Positions 1 to 6,138 of a stretch of DNA of 6,138 bases are shown in pieces. The notes under the pieces were generated by a model that was not told the DNA's origin, searched no databases, and saw only the letters and a program-made list of their open reading frames with translations. The position numbers and the translations under genes are program-made. This DNA is from Bacteroidota bacterium (lineage in GTDB: Bacteria; Bacteroidota; Bacteroidia; Chitinophagales; Chitinophagaceae): the NCBI GenBank assembly GCA_947457085.1, contig CANGUS010000113.1, positions 1-6,138 on the forward strand. The letters run 5' to 3'. Numbering within the stretch: position 1 is the first letter of the stretch; each line of letters starts with the position of its first letter.

Positions 1-42
1 GAAACATTATTTGTTTTTTCTCAACTAAAAAATAATTAAAAA

Positions 43-1086
43 ATGAACAACAGACCCAAACTTTCTTTCTTAGATAGGTATTTAACATTGTGGATTTTTT
101 TGGCAATGATTATCGGAATTTTAATTGGCTATTTTATTCCCAATTCAGCCGAATTTATTCATTCATTTTCAACAGGAACTACTAATATTCCATTGGCAAT
201 TGGATTAATTTTAATGATGTATCCTCCACTCACAAAAGTAAATTTTAAACAAATTCCGAAAATATTAGCGAAGCCAAAGTTGCTGATCATTTCATTTTTT
301 ATTACTTGGATAGTAGGTCCATTTTTAATGTTTTTATTAGCTACAACTTTTTTAAAAGATTATCCGGAATATATGACAGGCTTAATTATCATAGGATTAG
401 CACCCTGTATTGCAATGGTAATTGTGTGGAATGAATTAGCCGAAGGAAATAGAGAATTGGTAGCAGGATTGGTAGGTATTAATAGTTTGCTGCAAGTATT
501 CTTTTTTAGCTTGTATGCCTATTTTTATTTAGAAATCATGTTGCCGCTTTTTGGCTTTAAGGGATTAAATATTAATATCACTATGATTGAAATTGCCCAA
601 ACGGTTGGTATTTATTTAGGTATTCCTTTTGTAGCAGCTGTCATCAGCAGAAACTTATTACTAAAATCAAAAGGTGAAATTTGGTTTAAAGAAAAATTTC
701 TTCCTAAAATTTCTCCCATTACATTAATTGCTTTGTTATTTACTATTGTGGTGATGTTTAGTTTAAAAGGACAAATGATTGTTTCCATTCCAATGGATGT
801 TATTAGAATTGCCATTCCATTGGTCATCTTTTTTTCTATTATGTTTGTATTGATGTTTTTGGTCGCTAAGTTTATAGGTGCCGATTATAAAGACAATGCA
901 GCCCTTTCCTTTACTGCATCAGGTAATAATTTTGAACTAGCCATTGCGGTTTCAATTGGCGTTTTTGGCATCCATTCAGGTCAAGCATTTGCCGGTGTAA
1001 TTGGTCCTTTAGTGGAAGTGCCCGCATTAATTTTATTGGTTCAATTGTCTTATTGGTTCAAGAAAAAATGGTATTCGAAAGAGTAG
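43..1086 (+). CDS. acr3: Acr3-family arsenite efflux permease
   Basis: A 347-residue integral inner-membrane protein that matches the Acr3 branch of the bile acid/arsenite/riboflavin transporter superfamily. The family exports arsenite, and in some members antimonite, using the proton motive force. Seen in the sequence: about ten hydrophobic segments across the whole length, the hallmark GLAPCIAMVIVWNELAEG at residues 118-135 with the conserved cysteine at C122, and the late motif SGNNFELAIA near 293-302 followed by GPLVEVPALI at 321-330. C122 and E299 are the likely counterparts of the cysteine and glutamate known to be needed for transport in characterised Acr3 proteins; that alignment is mine, by eye. 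Length is normal for the family. The start is the first ATG after an A-rich leader and precedes the cytoplasmic N-terminus and first helix. Other ars genes often sit beside acr3, but only 42 bases are visible upstream. It is not the unrelated ArsB type. Confidence 0.95.
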   Translation: MNNRPKLSFLDRYLTLWIFLAMIIGILIGYFIPNSAEFIHSFSTGTTNIPLAIGLILMMYPPLTKVNFKQIPKILAKPKLLIISFFITWIVGPFLMFLLATTFLKDYPEYMTGLIIIGLAPCIAMVIVWNELAEGNRELVAGLVGINSLLQVFFFSLYAYFYLEIMLPLFGFKGLNINITMIEIAQTVGIYLGIPFVAAVISRNLLLKSKGEIWFKEKFLPKISPITLIALLFTIVVMFSLKGQMIVSIPMDVIRIAIPLVIFFSIMFVLMFLVAKFIGADYKDNAALSFTASGNNFELAIAVSIGVFGIHSGQAFAGVIGPLVEVPALILLVQLSYWFKKKWYSKE

Positions 1087-1097
1087 AAATATAATTT

Positions 1098-1820
1098 TTA
1101 TCCAACTGAATTTTTAATCATTTCATTTAGCTTCTTCATTTCTTGCTCATTCAATAATCGATATTTACCCAATTTAATTGCGTCTAATTGAATATTCATA
1201 ATTCTAACTCGAGTTAAACCTATCACGTCGTAACCTAGGTATTCACACATTCTACGAATTTGACGATTCATACCTTGCACTAATATAATGCTGAATTTTT
1301 TACTTCCTAATTTTCGCACTTTGCACTTTAATGTCATTTTGCCTAACACAGGAACGCCATTTGCCATATGCTGAATGAATTCTGGAGTGATACTTTTATT
1401 AACCGTAACAACATATTCTTTCTCGTGTTGATTTCCAGCCCTTAATATTTTATTTACATAATCCCCATTATTGGTTAAAAATATTAATCCATCAGAGTCT
1501 TTGTCTAGCCTACCAATGGGTACAATTCTTTTTGGGTAATTGATAAATGAAATGATATTGGTTTTGTCATGCAAATCAGTTGTAGTGGTAATGCCTGCAG
1601 GTTTATTAAAGGCTATAATGATGTCTTGTTGAACTTTCGATTTTTTTAATACTTCAAAATCAACAATGACTGTATCCCGTTCAGTCACTCTATCAGTCAG
1701 CAAGGCAACATTGTCATTAATCATTACACGAGCTTGTTCTATTAATTTTTCTGCTTCTCTTCGAGAGCAATAGCCAGTTGAACTGATGTATTTATTAATT
1801 TGAATTCCGTTTACTTGCAT
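1098..1820 (-). CDS. rluF: 23S rRNA pseudouridine synthase, RluF type
   Basis: A 240-residue RsuA/RluB/RluE/RluF-family pseudouridine synthase. E. coli RluF isomerises U2604 of 23S rRNA, and this protein resembles it most. Numbered from the start chosen here: an S4 RNA-binding domain at about 6-50 (INKYISSTGYCSRREAEKLI), then the catalytic domain with NKPAGI at 72-77, the GRLDKDSDGL motif at 103-112 carrying the catalytic aspartate D106, the RluF-like KILRAGNQHEKEYVVTV at 124-140, and QGMNRQIRRMCEYLGYDV at 182-199. The frame stays open for 24 more codons to an ATG at 1892. I prefer the ATG at 1820 because the S4 domain begins seven residues later, as in known RluF proteins, the extra residues look non-homologous, and a promoter-like box lies inside the extension. 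It is shorter than E. coli RluF, lacking a C-terminal tail. It converges on acr3 and diverges from the exported-protein cluster. Confidence 0.93.
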   Translation of the reverse strand: MQVNGIQINKYISSTGYCSRREAEKLIEQARVMINDNVALLTDRVTERDTVIVDFEVLKKSKVQQDIIIAFNKPAGITTTTDLHDKTNIISFINYPKRIVPIGRLDKDSDGLIFLTNNGDYVNKILRAGNQHEKEYVVTVNKSITPEFIQHMANGVPVLGKMTLKCKVRKLGSKKFSIILVQGMNRQIRRMCEYLGYDVIGLTRVRIMNIQLDAIKLGKYRLLNEQEMKKLNEMIKNSVG

Positions 1821-1835
1821 GTCATTAATTGACAA

Positions 1836-1843
1836 CAAACTTA
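1836..1843 (-). promoter_or_regulatory. Candidate -7 promoter box for rluF
   Basis: Read on the minus strand this is TAAGTTTG, an exact match to the Bacteroidota -7 consensus TAnnTTTG. It lies about 15 bases upstream of the preferred rluF start at 1820, so the transcript would have a very short leader. No good TTG/TTTG -33 element is seen at the usual 19-21 base spacing, so this is a motif match only. If real, it rules out translation from the upstream ATG at 1892. Confidence 0.35.
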
Positions 1844-1892
1844 CGCCTAAATGAATGTAAATAATCCGTATTTTCGCTAAAATTTTATTCAA

Positions 1893-2708
1893 ATGAAAAA
1901 GTTGTTTTTTCTGTGCTTGATTTTAGTCTCTTTTAATACGATTGCCCAAAAATTGGTTACTTATATTAAAATAGAACGCACTCCATGTTATGGTCGATGT
2001 CCAGTTTATTCGCTTGAAATTATGAGCAATGGTAAAATTAAATATGAAGGGAAGCGAAATGTAGACAAAATGGGCGTATACAACTATAAAGTTTCTCCTC
2101 AAAAAGTAAAAAGCCTATTTGCATTTATTGAAAAAAATAAAATCAGTTCATTAAAAAATAAGTACGAACAAGTTGCTACTGATTTGCCTAGATTGCACAT
2201 GGCTTTTATAATTGCTAAAAAAACTAAAAAAATACAAAATGCAGAAGCGGGTCCAAAATATTTAGAAGAAATTGCTAATCGTGTTGATGCTGTTTGGAAT
2301 GAATTGAATATAGATAGATCTCCCATTCCATATGAAGATTATCCTGCAGTAGAACCTGTAGTAATTCAAGAACAAAATGTAATTCCAGAACCACAAATTT
2401 ATTCATATGTTGAGCAAATGCCTCAATTCCCAGGTGGTGATGCTCAGTTGATGCAGTATATTAGAAATAATATTAAATATCCTGAACTAGCAAAAGAGCA
2501 GGGCATACAAGGAAAAGTGATCATTAATTTCATCGTAGATGAATCGGGCAATATTATCAATGTAAATGTTGTTAAATCATTAAGCAAAGAATGTGATGCA
2601 GAGGCAATGCGGGTAATTAGCCATATGCCCCAATGGAATCCGGGTATGCAAAATGGGAAAAAAATAAAAACAAAAATGAATATTCCCATTAGTTTTAAAT
2701 TGAATTAA
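1893..2708 (+). CDS. Exported DUF6438 / TonB C-terminal domain protein (copy 1)
   Basis: A 271-residue protein of unknown function. Residues 1-19 form a Sec-type signal peptide (Lys-Lys, hydrophobic core, likely cleavage before or after Q19 in NTIAQK). Residues about 22-138 resemble DUF6438: IKIERTPCYGRCPVYSLEI at 25-43 with the C32-x3-C36 pair, then NGKIKYEGKRNV. After a linker rich in Pro, Glu and Val (about 143-170), residues about 172-271 match the TonB C-terminal fold, with VEQMPQFPGG at 173-182, YPELAKEQGIQGKVIINFIV at 196-215 and MPQWNPGMQNGKKI at 245-258. TonB_C normally contacts TonB boxes of outer-membrane receptors. Here there is no separate N-terminal anchor or long proline-rich spacer, so a classical energy-transducing role is doubtful; a periplasmic binding or adaptor role is inferred. 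It is the first gene of a probable three-gene operon, with copy 2 starting 3 bases after its stop. Domain calls are confident; the function is not known. Confidence 0.88.
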   Translation: MKKLFFLCLILVSFNTIAQKLVTYIKIERTPCYGRCPVYSLEIMSNGKIKYEGKRNVDKMGVYNYKVSPQKVKSLFAFIEKNKISSLKNKYEQVATDLPRLHMAFIIAKKTKKIQNAEAGPKYLEEIANRVDAVWNELNIDRSPIPYEDYPAVEPVVIQEQNVIPEPQIYSYVEQMPQFPGGDAQLMQYIRNNIKYPELAKEQGIQGKVIINFIVDESGNIINVNVVKSLSKECDAEAMRVISHMPQWNPGMQNGKKIKTKMNIPISFKLN

Positions 2709-2711
2709 AGT

Positions 2712-3551
2712 ATGAAGAAAATAATAGCAATTGTTTTTTGCTTGTGTACTTTGAATTTGTTAGCTCAAAAAAAAGTGTCAAAAGTAATCTTAGATCGCAC
2801 ATCTAAAATTGGAAATTTTCCTGTTTATCAAATTGAAATTACGGATGCAGGAAATATAAAATACAATGGAAAAAGAAATGTAAAAATCATAGGGGATTAT
2901 ATGTTTCATCTACCTGTTGAAAAAATAAAAAATCTTTTTTATTACATCAACAGTCAAAAAATGAACACCTTGCCGAATAGCTATCAATTGAAAACAGCTG
3001 ATGTGTCAAGTACTAATTTAATTTTTGTGTATAACGATGCAACCGATAAAATAATAAAAAATATTGCTGAAGGCCCTAGTTATTTAACACAAATAGCTGC
3101 TGAAATAGATAAAATTTGGAATGAAACGGTGCGCAAAGAAAGAGATGATAATATTGACGCTCCAACGATTTCTGATATAAAAAAATATCCACCCGTATTA
3201 GAAGATGTAGGTCTTCCCAAAGCGATGCCTAGAATAGAAATTTTTGAATTTGTTGAGCAAATGCCTGAGTATCCCGGTGGAGAAGATATGTTAGAAAAAT
3301 ATTTTAAAGAAAATTTAAACTATCCTGCTAAAGAAAAAGAAATGGGTGTGGAAGGTAGGGTAGTTTGTGGATTTATTGTAAATGAAGATGGTTCTTTGTC
3401 TGATATCAAAATTGTTAGAAGTATAAGTGAAAGATGCGATGAAGAGGCTATTCGATTAATCAAATATATGCCTCATTGGAAACCTGGAAAACAAAATGGC
3501 AAAGCAGTTAAAGTAAGCTATAACCTACCTATTATTTTTAATTTAGATTAG
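2712..3551 (+). CDS. Exported DUF6438-like / TonB C-terminal domain protein (copy 2)
   Basis: A 279-residue paralogue of the gene just upstream, with the same architecture: signal peptide at 1-19 (ending NLLAQ), DUF6438-like domain at about 22-138, linker, and TonB_C domain at about 180-279 with VEQMPEYPGG at 181-190, YPAKEKEMGVEGRVVCGFIV at 204-223 and MPHWKPGKQNGKAV at 253-266. The N-terminal domains align without gaps for the first 60 or so residues. The cysteine pair of copy 1 is replaced: C32 becomes K32 and C36 becomes F36 (RTSKIGNFPVYQIEI), while G34, P37, V38 and Y39 are kept. Whatever the cysteines do in copy 1, such as a disulfide or metal contact, cannot occur here. The reading frame is intact and the TonB_C domain well kept, so it looks functional, not decaying. 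Probably cotranscribed with copy 1 and with the peptidase gene 17 bases downstream. Function unknown. Confidence 0.87.
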   Translation: MKKIIAIVFCLCTLNLLAQKKVSKVILDRTSKIGNFPVYQIEITDAGNIKYNGKRNVKIIGDYMFHLPVEKIKNLFYYINSQKMNTLPNSYQLKTADVSSTNLIFVYNDATDKIIKNIAEGPSYLTQIAAEIDKIWNETVRKERDDNIDAPTISDIKKYPPVLEDVGLPKAMPRIEIFEFVEQMPEYPGGEDMLEKYFKENLNYPAKEKEMGVEGRVVCGFIVNEDGSLSDIKIVRSISERCDEEAIRLIKYMPHWKPGKQNGKAVKVSYNLPIIFNLD

Positions 3552-3568
3552 TAAAATATAATTATTCA

Positions 3569-6138
3569 ATGAAACAAATACTGTACACACTTTTATTATT
3601 ATCCTCCTTGACTGCCATGGCGCAGCAACCAAATGATTATCAAACTTCAGCGAACAAACTCTATTGGAAGAATAGAAAGCCGTTTGCTGGTTATTGGCAA
3701 CAAGATGTGCATTATAAAATAGATGCCAATATTTTAGAAAAGAAAAATATTATTGATGCCAGAGAGGATTTGCGTTACACCAACAATTCTCCGGATACTT
3801 TATATTTTGTGTATTTTCATTTGTACCAAAATGCATTTGTCAAAGGATCCTATTTAGAAGAATTGCATCGGGTTAATAAGCAGCCAGCTACAAATCTTGG
3901 CCGCTATGAAAAAAAAGGATTAGGGACTGAAATTTTAAATGTAAAAGTAGATGGTCAAACACCCATGATTGAAATTGATAATACCATCATGAAAGTGTAT
4001 TTGAATGCTCCAATATATCCAAACCAATCGGTTACTTTTTCGATTGATTTTAAAACCTATTTTGATAACAGTGGTTACAGAAGAAGAATGGGACTAAGCA
4101 ACAGTTATGGATTTCCTCATTACAATGGCGTTCATTGGTATCCAAGAATCAGTGTGTATGATATGAAAAAAGGGTGGGATACCGACCAACATTTGAATAA
4201 GGAATTATATGGAAATTACGGCCAGTTTGATGTGAATCTTACTTTTGCTGATAACTATGTGGTAGAAGCTACAGGTGCTTTGTTGAATCCTGAAACGGTT
4301 TATGCCAATGGATTACGAGAGAAATTAGATATTAAACATTTTATCAATAAACCTTGGAATGAAAAGCCAAGTACCATAACTCCTTATGATTCTACCAAAC
4401 GAAAAACATGGAGCTATAAAGCCATAAATGTACACGATTTTGCATTTACGGCCGATCCTGCTTATCGAATAGATGAGAAAGAATGGAATGGAGTTCAGTG
4501 TATTGGTTTGGTATTAGAACCTCACGCTAGTAAATGGAAAAATTCTGCAGACTATGTAAGCAAAATTATTAAAACATTCAGTGAAGATTTTGGCATGTAT
4601 GAATATCCTAAAATGGTGGCTGCAGATGCCAATGATGGAATGGAATATCCTATGTTGACCTTAGATGGGGGTGGCGATCCTGATTATAGAGGATTGCTTG
4701 TGCATGAAATTGGACACAATTGGTTTTATGGTATGATAGGAAATAATGAAACTTACCGTGCTGCTTTGGATGAAGGATTTACACAGTTTTTAACCGCTTG
4801 GGGTTTGAAAAAAATTGATGGGGATACCATGGTTTCTGTTCCGATTAAAAATAAATATATACGCAAACACAAAGATCCTGTTTTGGTAATGGATAGAAGC
4901 GTTTACAATGGATATATGCGAGAGGCTGTAAAAGGGGAAGATCCAATGTTGAATACCCATTCTAATGATTTTCATTCGGCTATTGGGCACGAAAATGGCT
5001 ACGGACAAGTGTATTATAAAACAGCAACCATGCTCTATAATTTACAATATGTTCTAGGGGATGAATTATTTCAAAATGCGATGAAACATTATGTAGCCAA
5101 ATGGAAAATTGCCCATCCATATTTTGAAGATTTTAGACAAAGCATCATTGAATACACACATCAAGATTTAAACTGGTTTTTTGATCAATGGTTAGAAACA
5201 ACGAAAAGCATTGATTACGGAATTACCTCTATCAAAAAAGGAGTAAATAAAAATGACTATAAAATAAAATTTAAACGATATGGTCAAATGCAAATGCCTA
5301 TTGATTTTCAGGTTACTGCAAAAGATGGGAAAAAATACAATTATACCATCCCAAATACTGTTTTCCAAAAAACGACCAGCAATAAAACATTGTCCAAATG
5401 GTATGGTTGGGATTTAATGTATCCAACCTACACGTCTAATGTAAACATTCCATCGGGAATCAAAATGGTTCAAATTGATCCATCAAATCGATTGGCAGAT
5501 GTGAACATGATGAATAATTACAAACAAAGAGGATTTCTAATAGCACCAAAATCAAGTCTTTTGAAAGTAGAAAATTATGTTTCAAATCCTGCAAGTTGGA
5601 AAAAATACAATGCAGCTATTCGCCCTGATGTATGGTGGAATTCGATTGATGGCATGAAGCTTGGTGTAAATTTCAATGGACATTATATGAATACGTTCCG
5701 TAAATTATATGCAACGGTTTGGTTTAATTCTCGTTTCTTGTCAAATGAAAAATATGCTCCTTATGAAGGAGAAAGTTGGTGGAAAAATGTTTCTCCTGTT
5801 GATTACACTATTCGATACGAAACGCCTTACAAAAAAATAAATCCAAAAGTGATTGCCGGTTTTGAAAGCAGACAAATTGAGGGTTTTGCAAAACACAGCC
5901 TGTTTGCCAAATATCAATTCTCGCCAAAAAGCCAATTTAAAATTGAAGCAACCACATTATATAGAATAAGCGATATTACCAACGAATATTTATTTGATAA
6001 AAATGAATGGACGAGTTACACCGATACTAAGAAGAATTCATTTCTTCAATTGACCTACAATACCAATTACAATGGGAAAGCAGGAAACGGATTTTTAAAA
6101 GCCATTGTTCGAACTTCATTTAATTACAATCATTCCTA
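3569..6138 (+). CDS. Secreted M1-family zinc metallopeptidase, 3' end outside window
   Basis: Open from ATG 3569 to the window edge: 856 codons plus two bases, no stop. Residues 1-18 are a signal peptide (MKQILYTLLLLSSLTAMA, then QQ), so it is exported. The M1 part covers roughly residues 40-640. Within it are NGVHWYPRISVYD, then NDGMEYP at 355-361 (the family's substrate-binding GxMEN-type motif), the zinc site HEIGHNW at 379-385 (ligands H379 and H383, catalytic E380), the third ligand E402 in ALDEGFTQF, and GYGQVYYKTATML, whose Y482 aligns with the proton-donor tyrosine. All catalytic residues are therefore present, and aminopeptidase-type activity on peptides is expected. After about residue 640 the protein continues past a normal M1 core with aromatic, alternating, strand-like segments (for example RPDVWWNSIDGMKLGVNFNG from 685), suggesting a beta-rich, possibly outer-membrane, C-terminal domain; this is inference. 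Third gene of the probable operon. Confidence 0.93.
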   Translation, partial: MKQILYTLLLLSSLTAMAQQPNDYQTSANKLYWKNRKPFAGYWQQDVHYKIDANILEKKNIIDAREDLRYTNNSPDTLYFVYFHLYQNAFVKGSYLEELHRVNKQPATNLGRYEKKGLGTEILNVKVDGQTPMIEIDNTIMKVYLNAPIYPNQSVTFSIDFKTYFDNSGYRRRMGLSNSYGFPHYNGVHWYPRISVYDMKKGWDTDQHLNKELYGNYGQFDVNLTFADNYVVEATGALLNPETVYANGLREKLDIKHFINKPWNEKPSTITPYDSTKRKTWSYKAINVHDFAFTADPAYRIDEKEWNGVQCIGLVLEPHASKWKNSADYVSKIIKTFSEDFGMYEYPKMVAADANDGMEYPMLTLDGGGDPDYRGLLVHEIGHNWFYGMIGNNETYRAALDEGFTQFLTAWGLKKIDGDTMVSVPIKNKYIRKHKDPVLVMDRSVYNGYMREAVKGEDPMLNTHSNDFHSAIGHENGYGQVYYKTATMLYNLQYVLGDELFQNAMKHYVAKWKIAHPYFEDFRQSIIEYTHQDLNWFFDQWLETTKSIDYGITSIKKGVNKNDYKIKFKRYGQMQMPIDFQVTAKDGKKYNYTIPNTVFQKTTSNKTLSKWYGWDLMYPTYTSNVNIPSGIKMVQIDPSNRLADVNMMNNYKQRGFLIAPKSSLLKVENYVSNPASWKKYNAAIRPDVWWNSIDGMKLGVNFNGHYMNTFRKLYATVWFNSRFLSNEKYAPYEGESWWKNVSPVDYTIRYETPYKKINPKVIAGFESRQIEGFAKHSLFAKYQFSPKSQFKIEATTLYRISDITNEYLFDKNEWTSYTDTKKNSFLQLTYNTNYNGKAGNGFLKAIVRTSFNYNHS

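Noticed and set aside
10..40. TTTG at 10-13 with TAATTAAA at 33-40 as a promoter for acr3
   Set aside because: The second box matches only TA and one T of the consensus. The region is nearly all A and T, so chance matches are expected, and acr3 may be cotranscribed from upstream.
612..827. Minus-strand open frame inside acr3
   Set aside because: It is fully contained in a strongly conserved gene on the other strand and has no recognisable protein features.
1869..1876. TATTTTCG as a -7 box for the plus-strand operon
   Set aside because: It is only a partial match to TAnnTTTG, has no TTG element at the right distance upstream, and would leave a leader of about ten bases.
1821..1892. N-terminal 24-residue extension of RluF from the ATG at 1892
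   Set aside because: It lies ahead of the S4 domain, does not resemble known RluF N-termini, abuts the divergent start codon and contains the promoter-like box.
2099..2689. Two minus-strand open frames inside DUF6438/TonB_C copy 1
   Set aside because: They are antisense shadows of a well-supported gene, with no recognisable domains.
4790..5935. Two short minus-strand open frames inside the M1 peptidase gene
   Set aside because: The plus-strand frame is open throughout and encodes conserved M1 motifs across the first of them; neither shows protein family features.

Overview
The window looks like chromosomal DNA of a member of the Bacteroidota. By eye it is strongly AT-rich. No start codon has a clear Shine-Dalgarno sequence; leaders are A/T-rich instead. 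One divergent promoter candidate fits the Bacteroidota -7 box (TAnnTTTG). Three predicted signal peptides end in the 'A-Q' junction common in this phylum, and the gene families present (DUF6438 plus TonB_C proteins, and a large secreted M1 peptidase) are typical of it. I cannot place it below phylum with confidence.

Layout: (1) 43-1086, plus strand, an Acr3-type arsenite efflux permease. Any other ars genes would lie upstream of the window. (2) 1098-1820, minus strand, a pseudouridine synthase of the RluF type for 23S rRNA. It converges on acr3 with only 11 bases between the stop codons. (3) A 72-base divergent intergenic region at 1821-1892. (4) 1893 to the window end, plus strand, a tightly packed probable operon of three exported proteins: two tandem paralogues with an N-terminal DUF6438-like domain and a C-terminal TonB_C domain (3 bases apart), then, 17 bases later, a zinc M1-family metallopeptidase that runs off the right edge. 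The peptidase has no stop codon inside the window, but I translated it by hand through 856 uninterrupted codons.

How the genes relate: acr3 and rluF are ordinary single-function genes (metalloid resistance and ribosome modification) with no evident link to the rest. The three-gene plus-strand cluster is the most interesting part. All three products carry predicted Sec signal peptides, so they probably act in the cell envelope. The second DUF6438-like protein has lost both cysteines of the CxxxC motif kept in the first. The peptidase continues past its catalytic region into a long strand-rich C-terminal region that may be membrane-associated. Their shared role is unknown.

No tRNA, rRNA, CRISPR array, insertion sequence or convincing hairpin terminator was seen. 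There is no gene-free stretch over 300 bases.
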